Source: Tubiluchus corallicola
Taxonomy: Eukaryota; Priapulida; Priapulimorpha; Priapulimorphida; Tubiluchidae
Direction: 5' to 3'
Assembly: GCA_030141605.1 (NCBI GenBank)
Contig: JAQGDQ010000034.1
Location: 732,001-796,000, forward strand
DNA length: 64,000 nt
The notes under the pieces are model-generated. The model was not told the DNA's origin and did not search any database. It saw only the letters and a program-made list of their open reading frames with translations. The position numbers and the translations under genes were made by a program. Shown one piece after another: positions 12,647-24,900 of this stretch; positions within the stretch are counted from its first letter, which is position 1; every line of letters begins with the position of its first letter.

Positions 12647-14863
12647 GCCCTTGACATTATTATAAGCTTCATGGTCAGACATAACAGTCAAGGAATTTCA
12701 CCAGGATAAAGCAAGCACAACATATTTTGTTCATCAAAACTGGGCATTTATTATGTGCAAGCCATCATATGGCAAAACAATTTTCATTTAATATCTTCAT
12801 ATTCATACTGTGATGAAAGATGGAACTACAAATACGTTGCGCATATGGTGAAATACTTATCGGTATATCTTCGGTATACAAAGAAAAACATGAAATACGT
12901 TCTAGTAATTAATAGTAACAGTAGATTATGAAAAATGCCCTTGATCAATGACACATACACTGAGTAAACAGAAAGGTTCAGGAGTTTACTTAAACCTGTT
13001 TTGTATCAACAAATAAATCATTTTAACGTCTCTTCAAATTTATGTAAATGAGTCACATGCAGTTCCAACGATAAACAAAACATTGTATGTAAGAATGAAT
13101 CATGTTGGCATACATAAAAACTGGGCACATTCATTTTGTATTAAATACACAGTACTTTACTAACTATAACAATAAGTTAGTTTACACACACTTACTATAC
13201 TTCATAAGCCGATATATCGTCCGGCTATTGGACTAAAGAGTAACTAACCAAGTTTTGGGCATTTTTTTAACATGGATGAGAACATTGGGTCAAAATGTGT
13301 GATACTATAATTTTAACTACAGATAAAAGAATATTTCACAACAGGGGTTTCACATGACTGACACGACATAAAATAGTACAATACCAATATTTAAATATAT
13401 ATGAAGTTATGTACAACTATAGCACAGTTTCAACCAAAGCAGAAGCATTGCTTTTAAATCTCACAGAGTTGTGATTCAATTAGGCTACTGATGCAAATGT
13501 TTCTGGTAAAATATTCAAAACTAGATCAACAAACCAAATGATTAAGATGGATTATGCCAACCATTAGCCTTCATCATCTTCATTAAGTGACTGCTGCGAC
13601 TGTTATAGACTGGGCAGACGTAATTCTAACATAAAATGAAAGATCTTCGTCGTTATTCTAACAAGTATTTTGAATAATAATGAAGGGTATAGCTTCATTG
13701 GTGAATCTAAACATAGGTTAACCTTCTGATAGTATCCCATCACAACTTTGCAATCACTTTGACTACACACCTGCAAATGCAACAAGAATTAGTATCGTGA
13801 TGCAATAAATAGGTTGTTAAAAAAACAAAAAATGTTCAGGCAACCTTGCTTAGGACGGTTCAGTTCAATTGCGATTTCTTATTAACACAAATCAAGGCTT
13901 ATAAACATGATACATGGTCATGTAACTCGGTTTTTGTAGCGATAGTTCAATGCTAAAAGTATTACACAGATACGTCTTAAACAGAAAGATAATGTATCAA
14001 TAGTTGTCAACATAATGTTGATAACACCGCAGAACAAACAAAGAAGGCTAAAAAAGTACTGGCAGATTGCCAAGTTAATACTGTAATAAAAAAAAGCTAA
14101 AACTTTTTTATACATCATCTGCCATGTAGGTCTTACTACCAATAAATCAATTTGAATGGAGAATTTTAGTTTAGTTTAAACATGGTTTATTTAAATTAGG
14201 CAGTTTTTAGAACTGTTACATGAATCCTCACTGTGCAATTGTACATACAGACATACATGCATACACAAATACATGCATACGTACATATATAGAGAAGTGC
14301 ACATAAAATAAAGTATCATTAATATAAACAGATACAAATAGATACACATACATACATACAAATGATGAAATTTACATACAAAGTTAGCAGATGTGATACA
14401 ATGAATAATATAACAATAAAATAATAGCAAAAACTGTGTTAAAATTTACCCTAAATACATAAGAGGGATCCTAAGGTCTGATCACACTAAAATATTTAGT
14501 TGTTAAATGAGAACTTTCAATCCTGTTTTTGATAACAATAATTTAAGCAATCAGAAAACCCGGTGATATCAAGTGGAACATGGCTATTTAATCCCATTCA
14601 TTCAGTTCATTTATTTACTAATTACGATAGGCATCAACGGGCCTGCGGGAGCCAATATAAGCAAATGGCAATGTGGGCCAGGTTGTTTTCTGGATGAGAA
14701 ATCAAATTTTTGTTTGTGAAAAATGGAACGCACTGACAGCAAAAAACAGACCGCAAGATCAGCAAACCAACAAAGACTGTAAGAGTTCGTTCATCCGAAA
14801 CCACCGAATTATTGCTAGTGTTTTGTATGTACAGAAAACTTCCTCTTTACCAAACTGACATTT

Positions 14864-15504
14864 GTGTGCTTGCAAACCAAAACCATCCATAAGTCCGCAT
14901 AGTTAAAACTACATTATGATGCACCAAAAATTTAGTCAAATGCTATTTTTCAATTCTTATGAAACTAAATCCTAAATATATTTGGCTTTTACTTTCTAGC
15001 ATCAAATTATCAGGAAAATATTCAAAAAATACCAGATATGTAATTTTTTTCATCCTTAGCACTTTTCTGTCTTGAGACTAGTACTGCAATTGTAAAAAAA
15101 AACTTGTATTTTCTAACTCCGATTGTACCTTGTGGAAGCAGCCATTTTGCTTCAGGTTTTTTTTCTGTTGACAAGACCACATTTTCGGCAGGAAAAGCCA
15201 TCTACTAGATTTAAACATAACTTTAATTTGCTCTTGTAAAATCCACTTTCGTACGGTTGCTAAGTGTTTTGTGGAGACTCGATAAAAAACAATGGCAGAC
15301 TTTAATCGTGTTTTTTCTTCAAGATTACGTTTTTGAGTGCGTAGCCTGCACCTCAACTTCAATGTGGATTACCTCAGCTTAGAAATAACATAGATTGATG
15401 AGATTGATATCAAAACGATCTTCAAGAAATGGAGATTCAGGATGCGTGAATAACTAGAAAAGCTTAATTGCCGACTTCTGGACGATTTTGCTATGCAAGA
15501 ACAC
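14864..15504. mobile_element. 641-bp inverted-repeat element, copy 1
   Basis: Begins GTGTGCTTGCAAACCAAAAC and ends GATTTTGCTATGCAAGAACAC, which pair as imperfect inverted repeats of nearly 40 bp. It is almost colinear with 50479-51119 and exactly the same length. No open frame resembles a transposase. It lies downstream of the SMARCC stop, perhaps in its 3' UTR. Confidence 0.8.
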
Positions 15505-15969
15505 ATTTATTTATAAAGTAACCGACAAAGCTTTACTATATGACACAGACAACTGCTTCTGTCAACAGCAGTTCTCTGCCAAACTACTGGCAAATGTGTT
15601 ATATGTTCAGGGCTGGATTAAATTAGTCTGGGGTCCATAACATACATTATCTAGGGGCACATAACAAAGTAAATTATTTCTTTTCGTCGTTTCCTCCATG
15701 CCCATTCTCAAAGCCGATAGCTAATGAAAGAGAAATGATACAAAAAGTACGGATGCCACAAATGTAAACTGATAAGATTGGCCAAGAACTAAAGCCATCA
15801 GTACTAATTGCAAGATGACTGAATTGAACCCGAAGATAATTTTTGAATCAAATTCCAGACTTGCAAAACTAAGTCACAGATATCATTTGGTGAAATTCCA
15901 AACAATGAAAAATCCAACTTATGGATCAGTAAAACATTGTAATAATTTAACTCTATTACATACCAACTA

Positions 15970-18900
15970 TTACTGTGGTGGCGCTGGATGCGCAGATGGC
16001 GCTGCTGGCATTCCAGTGTCCGACTCCATCTTTGATGCCATGGAATCGCTAGAGGGCGTTTCAGTCATGTCATCTAAAATCAACAGAAGTCACACAAGTG
16101 AAAGACAGAAACAGGAAACTAATAATGCCAAGTTTTGAAAATATTATTGGTGTTGTTAAGCACGCCTGACATCAGATGTTTGGTCATATGCGGCAAGCAT
16201 ACAATTCTAAACACCAAGCTAGTGGTTCATCATGCACCAATGTAGCAGGACCATATTTCTCATTGTTCAGGATCAAAAGATACAACAAACAATTTTCGTC
16301 GACAATTTTCAAACGCTTTGTCGAAAACAAAATGATCAAATAAAACTTAGTTAAGACTAGCATTTCCCCAGCCATGCACCCATATGTCTGTGCACCGGAA
16401 CATTCTGCAGTTAAATGAGCTTACCCTGTTGCCGTCCACTGGGCGACGTCGTCCGACCCGTAGACATGTTCGCTTGTTGAGACATGGAAGCGTCCGGAGA
16501 GGCTTTTTCATCATGCGAGGTTGGAGGTTGGGAAACACTTTGAGGAGGCATGTTAGCGAATCTGTTCATGTCGGATGGATGTCGGTATGGCGGTTGATAT
16601 GGGCCGGGACCTTGCTGGCCCTGAAATGGCATGGGCTGTTGATACGGTGGTAACCGCTGCTGATGCGGGGGCAATGCTTGTTGATAAGGTGCATTTGGCA
16701 AAGGTGGACCACCCTGTTGTTGAGGATTAGCATACTGTGGTGGCATATGTTGTGGTTGTTGCTGTTGCTGATAATGAGAATCTTGCGGAAGAGACGTTTG
16801 AGGGGGGAATGGTGCGCCCTGATGCCCAGGTGTTATGCTTTGCTGAAATGGGGTACCTTGTGGAGGATAACTTGATTGGTGGAAAGGTGGCATCGGTTGT
16901 CTTGGTGGAAGGCCCTGCTGGGGTTGATAAGGACCTGTCCCAGGCTGCTGTGCCATACCTTGTTGCTGACCTGTTGCTGTAATTGGTTGTCCAGAAGGTC
17001 CAAGTAACTGTGAAGACTGTCCGAATGGTTGACCTCCAAGGATTGGTGCTTGGCTTGACAACCCCGCAGGCCCTGACGGCAAAGGTTGACCAGCGGAACC
17101 CAAGGGTGGTTGATTTGCAGAAGCAAGTGGCTGCTCAGACTTTGGAATATGTGTCTGAACAGAAGGAGCAAGTTTCTGACTTGCAGTTCCAGTCGGACGT
17201 CCGCTAATTGGTTGTTGACCCTGTGGGAAAGGCACATTAGTCTGAGGTGGCGGTTCAACTGGTTTGACCAGAGCAGATTGGTCCGCTGGCTCCACCTGCT
17301 TTGGAGTCTCTTGCTTAACTTGTTGTTCAGATGTAGGAGGCTCGGGTGGAGTTTCGGAATCTGGTTTGGTTTGAGGTGCCGGAGATGGAGAGGATCTAGG
17401 ACTGGATTCACCTCTCATAACTGCAACTAGAGTTGGGTTCTGAGCAGCAACAGACGGAGAAGCTACACAAGCAATGTAAAGCTTTTTTAATAACGAGGCA
17501 ACATAATAAAAAATCATACCATAAACTCAAACGCTAGAAAAAGTTTGGCATTTAAATCACTTCCGCCATGACAGCCAAATCAATTGCAACTTTCTAGCAT
17601 TTGGGCTTCAAAATAATAACTGCACAGCAGGCCATGCGTTTCTAATGCGCGTCATGCAGTACATTTCATAACCATCAGCTATGTTTTTTATGTTATAATC
17701 ATCGTTTATTTTTAGCAGTAAAAGGAGATGGAACACAGCATATCGGGAGAAAAATACCGGAACGGTCACAGCAGAGTATGAAGGAATAATAAGTCACAAA
17801 TGACGAAAATGGAAGCAGTTATACTGTCCACATTGCTAACATGGCAAACGTACTAAAGCACGCTAATACTTTACAGAAGAATACATAAGTAAAAAAGCTC
17901 TGCTGACGTCTCGCAAATGAGCAAACTGTCTCCACATAAAGCTCCTAATGTAGCCAATTTACAAATTGCGATACTAAACAATTGACATTAAAATTCGTGC
18001 AGCCACCGGTAAAGTCTAGATAACTTAGGCCTCCGTATCCCGATATTTTGTTCTTCAGATTCATACACTTGTAGATTTATAAGCAAAATTACAATTTGAT
18101 GTCAAACTTGCAATAAAAAGCAATTTTTTGAGCTTGCCATCTAACGTTCCTTTGAACTTAAAGCAAAACCGGACCCAATCTTAAACTGTATGTCAAAACA
18201 ATCTGCTCTTTAAAATAATGAAAGAGAAAATACTATTTTTTCAAAAAGAACAAGTTTCGTTGTTAGTTCAGGCGGCTTCATTATTTCCATCTTTTGTTCT
18301 TCAGATTCATAAACTTCTCAATTTATAAGCAAAATTACAATTTGATGTCAAACTTGCATTAAAAAGCAATTTTTTGAGCTTACTGCCCTTTTACTCACAA
18401 CTGTGCAATACTTTCCACACAGGAGTAATGGCTGGGGCACTTTAGTCAGCAACGACGCATTTGCGACACGTCAACTGAACGAAATTAAGTGCTGCTTAGC
18501 GAAATAAGTATAATTAAGAATTTTAATAACATATCATCTAAAGTTAGCTAAGCTACGTATTTAAACGTAACCAGGTGAATGTCTAACCTAAACTGAGACA
18601 TTAAACAGCATTAATGAAATAGAGAAAGAGAACGGAAAATAACTTATAGGCTAATGCTACAGAGAGAACATCTAAAACCCTACTATACTACAAAAAACAG
18701 TGTGATTTGATAACTCCACATAGTACAATTTTTAACCAGCCATAACATCAGATACCCAAGTAAATTACTAGTTACAAACACATAAATAATACAAAAGACG
18801 GTGCTAGAAGAATTACAGTACAGAACAGTCAGCACTTTCAATGTTTTTGTCAAGAGAATAGACACAGTTAGCATTCATATACTACAAGCTGCTACACGAC

Positions 18901-21900
18901 TTGGTAAGAAACTTTGCTTTCTATAAAAAAATGCATAAATAAACACTAACTTAAACAAAACTAACTTAGAATTTATTAATCTTGTTAAATCATGTACTTT
19001 ATTTGCATTGCAAAGGCCCAGCATGTAAAGAAGTTGATATTAGCCAACTGAACCTTACTTTTACTGACATCTATCCTAGGGTTACCATATTGTCTGAGTG
19101 GAAAAAAAGGACACGGGTACTTGGCATTGCTACTTTCTAATTAACTTTTACCAGTTGCTCAAAACTGCAAAACAGCAAAACTATACAACTTTAAAGAAAT
19201 TCACATAAAAACAAACAAAATGGCTCCTGGAAGCTGACGTCATTTTAAGTCGTTAGCGAATATGCCGAGTATCGACAGCGGAATGTGTCGCGTGACCCAT
19301 AGTGATGTGCGCATCACTTCATTTTGTTCAGTAAATATGTACACAAAGCTTTTACAAGGGTTGCATTTTGAGATGTTAGCAACATCTTGTATTGAAAATT
19401 AACGAGCTTTTCTTTGTCTCGTACTGTCGTACGCCTCTGCAGTTGGCAACGTCCGTACATACTCACGGATTGAGGCAAAACCCGGGCAAACTGCCGATTT
19501 TTTGAAAACCCGCCCGGACAGAGGCCCAAAAAGAGGACGTGTCCGGGGAAACCCGGACGTATGGTAACCCTAATCTAACCATGTCCCTCAACGCCCTGCC
19601 AGCGACTCCACCTATAAGGTGACCGGACAACTATCTACTTTCAAAATCTATCACACATTCACGATATTTTTGGTAACTATCTATCAGAATAGATGTACTG
19701 CATGTTGATTTAATTAAGACGATATCTCTCGACATACTGAAAAGCAATGCTAATACACTGAGCACAACCACGTGGGATATTGCTGGACGTAAGTGTTATA
19801 ACATAATGCAAAAAAAGGGCAAACAATAGCCGAAAGAGCAGTAAAAACGTAGCACAGTGAAGATTTCACTTATTCAATTGTACAAACTACGATACGATAA
19901 GTTCGTGTAATTTGTTTCTATCTCTTTTATTTGAATGCAACAAAGGAAAAAATAACTGGACGACAAAAAATTTTCACCTCGATAAAGCCTATCGTTTTAA
20001 TGTACAGCAATTTCTTCATTAAAAGAAAACCGGATGATTGTGTACACATTAGTTCAGAATAAAGAATGCTCTAAAATATTGAAAACTACAATAGCTTATT
20101 TTAAATCAAAGCTTAGATTAAATAATAATAATCTCAGATACTCAAATTTCGTTAAACAGTCAAAGCTACGTGTGCCTCAGTTAATCTACTAAGATTGGCA
20201 GCAGCGCCTTGTTGTTGCATTCGCGTGGCCGACAAAATAGAAGGCAGTACCGTGATAAGCATGATCATGAACTGCTGTGTTAGTTTCTGACGTCATGTGA
20301 TGTAAAGTCCATTTTTCGTGACATCATGCATTTAAGCAGTACTGTAACACTTATGCAAATGTGCTTTTTGCGCAAGGGAAGATGCCTGCCATTGCACACA
20401 AACTGTGGTTAATTTCTGATGTCATATGACGTACACCCCATTTTCATGACATCATGCATTTCAGCAGTAACACTTACGCAAAGGAGATGCCTGCTATTGC
20501 ACAAACTGTGGTTAGTTTCTGACGTAAGCAATAGCTGTGTTCGGTTGCCATTAATCAACTTTCTAAGTTAGTTATTCAAATATACGAAACAATTGCTAAC
20601 TTTTATAGGCAAGAAAACGTATATTTTGGACAGTAAATTAAAATGAGATTTTGTCTAAACAATCATCCGGTTTTCCTTTAATATAATAGATCAACAAAAG
20701 TGTGGTGTATGAACAATATAAACAAGATTAACAGGGCAAGGTAGTCAATTTAGAAAAAAAACACAAACAATTCTATCAACTAAACAGGAGGAGGTACAAC
20801 GAAGGTGTTATCTAAAACAGTCGACGCTATGATGTTTACAAGGCAGGCTGGGACGGTGGTATCCGTAAGGCGGGATGCCGAGTGCTCTGCACACGTCGTG
20901 CACACACGGAGGTCGATGGTGACGCAGGTAAACGGAGAACGGGTGACACTGATACAACATGCTACCTGACGTTGGCGGAGGTGGCGGAGTCGGCTGCTGC
21001 GGTGGCTGTGCGACCAAAGTGGCAGACGGCTGTGATGGCGCTATAAGCTGTGAAGACTGTGGCAAAGGAGAGCCAGTCGCTGCACCTTGGGGTGGCTGTG
21101 CGTCCGATTGCACTCGCACCTAGAAACACAAACATTACACAGCTGTACATCACTGTCTCCAACAGTATACCTAAACAATTTTGTTATTGAAAATGCAAGC
21201 TTTCAAAATATCAAAATTCACAATAACTGCTGAGTTAGTTTGTAAGCATAATTTTTTTTACTACAGGACATATTACGTAAATTTCAGTTTCAATTTCAGT
21301 TTATTTGCATTAACATAACAACAGTTTTTACAATAGATTTCAGATGATGGTACATAAAATAGATATTACCAATGTGTATGTTTAACAACTCATTAACATA
21401 AACAACATTAGATTATGTATGTTTTAGGGAGAACAAGGAAGCCGTAGCTTATAGAGGCCACCCAGAGGGCAATATAGGGATGTTTAACAAGATAATTGTG
21501 ACAGTTACGACCAAAATGTTGCAAATATTTAAAACTTATGGTTAGTATGTTTGTAAAATAAATGGAGAGTTTATTGTAATGGTTATTTTTCCTGCTCCAA
21601 GAAGTATAACACACTTATTAAAATTTCTAACTACAATAGTACTTATTATGCTAACAACAGTTGCTGATAACTTACAATAAGCATTCTGAAATAAGCCTAT
21701 GCTGAGTAATAAATCAACCGACTTCGATCCCATACAAACTTTGTCATGGATAAAATTGCCAAGTGGTATCGGAGGCACATCTTTGACTTCGAAATTCAAT
21801 TTAAAGCTTAGACTGCTACGTGTTTCAAAGTTTCAATTACGTATATGTTTCAAAAATGTACTTTTTAAATGTAGACTTAAAACATATATAATTTTGGTGC

Positions 21901-24900
21901 ATTATCTATTATTTTTATTTATTATTTCAGCATAAATCATAAAGGACAGGCATAAATCTTATGCAGTTTCACTTACAACCTTAAGTACCAAACTGAGAAG
22001 ATATCTGTTTGGCAGGATGGCTAACTGCACCACTTATAGGCATAAGTAATGTATTTCTAGGAAAATCATTATAATCAGCTAGAAGGTGAGAGAAACACTT
22101 TTGAAACAAAAATTGTGCTAAAATAACAGTTAAAATCAAAGTCATCCAAACAACAACCAAAAATTGAGTTAATGTTACAAATTCTATCCGTACCGGAGGA
22201 GAAACCATCTGCCCGCTTGCTATAGCCATGGCTTGTGCTTGTTGACGTGCCTTGAACTCTGCAGCGCGTATCTGTTCCAAATGAAACGTCTGTCTGTCCT
22301 GCAGAAGTTGTTGACGCTGATATTCAAGCTGGAAGTGCAAAAAATCAGTTTATTTACTTTAACTACATTTGTTTTGTACACCAACAGTTAGTTGAAATTA
22401 TTGTGTTTCAAAGATTTTAATATTTTTTCTCTTATACACGCGTTTATTTGGCAAATACATGATCAATGTGAGACAATGAACAAGCATGTGTATCATTTTC
22501 TCAAAAGGAGATAAGCATGTGTATCATTTCCTCAAAAGGAGATAAGCATGTGTATCATTTCCTCAGAAGAAGATAAGCATGTGTATCGTTTCCTCAGAAG
22601 AAGATAAGCATGTGTATCATTTCCTTAAAAGGAGATAAGAATGTGCATCATTTTCTCAGAAGAAGATAAGCATGTGTATCATTTCCTCAGAAGAAGATAA
22701 GCATGTGTATCGTTTCCTCAGAAGAAGATAAGCATGTGTATCATTTCCTTAAAAGGAGATAAGCATGTGCATCATTTTCTCAGAAGAAGATAAGCATGTG
22801 TATCATTTCCTCAGAAGAAGATAAGCATGTGTATCATTTCCTCAGAAGAAGATAAGCATGTGCATCATTTCTTCAGAAGCAGATAAGCAAGTGTATCATT
22901 TCCTCAGAAAGAGATAAGCATGTGTACCATTTCCACAGAAGAAGATAAGCATGTGTATCATTTCCTCAGAAGAAGATAAGCATGTGTATCATTTCCTCAG
23001 AAAGACATAAGCATGTGTATCATTTCCTCAGAAGAAGATAAGCATGTGTATCATTTCCTCAGAAGAAGATAAGCATGTGTATCATTTCCTCAGAAAGAGA
23101 TAAGCATGTGTATCATTTCCACAGAAGAAGATAAGCATGTGTATCATTTCCTCAGAAGAAGATAAGCATGTGTATCATTTCCTCAGAAAGAGATAAGCAT
23201 GTGCATCATTTTCTCCTCCTTCAAAAAGTTAAATACTTTAGCACAGCATGACTGAGAAAACCGGTCATAAAAAGTATTGAACGTGGTGGTTACCTATCCA
23301 TTTATTAACCTGACTCAGCACTGCTTAACTGCAATAACTAAGAATAATGACATAATGACTCGGGTATTCACCAACGATACACACTGAATTATCAAGCTGA
23401 ATATTTTTTTAGCTGAGTGTACAAAGTATAAGAAGACAGCAGACAACATATAAATAATTTACAGTTTACGAAAACTTCTCAGATTAGGTAGACATTACTA
23501 AAAAACCTACAGATTCTCTTTCCTGGTCCATGATTGATTCTAACTCTTCAAAATGATGCAGTTTTATTTCCAGCTTCTTCATCTGTGTCTCCACCAGTAA
23601 AGCTACAAGACTTTTGATCTTTCTTTCTTCAACTGCAGCTAAATGCTAGAATGTGAGAAAATGTTGTTTACAAATCTGAAAATTTTTCAACTTTTTTGCG
23701 ATAGTTTTTAATTAAGTAGCTAGGAATAAACAAAAATGTTGCATAACTTGAGTGGCAATAAAAGTTTGAACTTTCAAAGTACTGAAAAAACGTATAAACA
23801 ATGCCTTCCAGTTTACCAGTTCATAAAAGGTCCTTACACAAAGTATCCAAAGTGCTCAGAAATCAAAAAGCAAAAAATACAAACATGAAATGTCCATTAC
23901 GAGTGAGCATTCTCTATCACAAAACAAATTTCAATTGAATTTTTGACTTTCGAACTTGAATCAAGCCGAATTTCAAATTCAAATCAAATCAAACTCAGTT
24001 TTGAAGATTTTTGAATAAATTTTCTAATAATAAATAAAAAGTAGTCTCGCAAAGATCACGTGCATTGCTTGATTTTATTCCGCCGTAAAACCAATAATTT
24101 ATTTAGAAAGTGCACACAGAAATTACACTAAATTATCATGATTCTATGTTATTTCAAATAAATTAATAATAAAATTAATTATGTATAGGTGAATTACTCA
24201 AATCTATAATCTTTAGGTTTGAATCACATTCAAATTAAGAAAAAACCCCGATGTGAATGTTCGATACTCACCCATAACGTCCATACATTTTATTAAGTAC
24301 AACACAGCATATGTATATCCACCCATCATTGACTTTGGATAGAATTAAAATTAAAGACAAACTTTGTAACCTACAGTGTTCCCTCGCTACTTCGCAGTTC
24401 GTTTAACGCAGACTCGCTGTTTGGCAGGTTTTCAAAAATATTAATGTAAAATATTTATCGCGGTATTTTCACTGTTTCGGGGTTTTTTACGGTACTCTGT
24501 CTAAAGTATTTTTGCACGTGTGTAGTACGTATTGTACAGTAATGTATAGATTTGATGAATTTTGCATAAGGGAATGGGAAAGGGTTATGTATAAGATTGT
24601 GGGGAGGGTTTACAAAATACTAAAATAAGTATAGCGTCCCTACTTCGCGGAAATTCACTTATCGCGGGTGGGCCTGGACCAGAACACCTGCAATAAGTGA
24701 GGGAACACTGTATACGAAAGTTCAGCAATATTTCAACATATACTTTTACATTTCCACCTTTTGACAGAAGTTAATTTATTTCACATTTACCTTGGCTTTA
24801 ACAGCTGCCGATGCCAATGCTGCCGCCGCCGCTGACTGTAACTCCTTCTCATTAATCCCCAGCTCCTTCAGCCGTGCCTCTTGTTCTGCAGGATCCTCGA

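Larger units (their letters stand above)
12134..15969 (-). other. SMARCC 3' UTR and convergent intergenic DNA
   Basis: Between the SMARCC stop and the choline kinase 3' end. Minus-strand AATAAA signals (TTTATT on plus) occur near 15507, 14609, 14185 and 12747, so the SMARCC transcript may end anywhere here. A 641-bp inverted-repeat transposon relic lies at 14864-15504, and a foldback sequence at 12557-12646. No other gene is seen. The stretch near 14230-14350 is low complexity, rich in ACATACAT-type repeats. Confidence 0.4.
17463..20965. other. SMARCC intron 20 (3.5 kb) content
   Basis: Intron between the coiled-coil-side exon and the large Pro/Gln exon. It holds a local direct duplication (18046-18382), a hAT-like element (19078-19572) and a piggyBac-like MITE (20023-20677). 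A segment near 18160-18245 reappears in inverted orientation in another SMARCC intron near 36955-37040, so it is probably part of another repeat family. No independent gene is seen. Confidence 0.5.

Noticed and set aside
16384..17430. Long plus-strand and second minus-strand open frames over the SMARCC Pro/Gln exon
   Set aside because: They are shadows of the repetitive Pro/Gln coding sequence in other frames. The true frame joins in phase to exons 20 and 22.
22479..23215. Possible CRISPR-like array
   Set aside because: Units are contiguous with no unique spacers, in a eukaryotic intron. It is a minisatellite. The same applies to 62965-63408.
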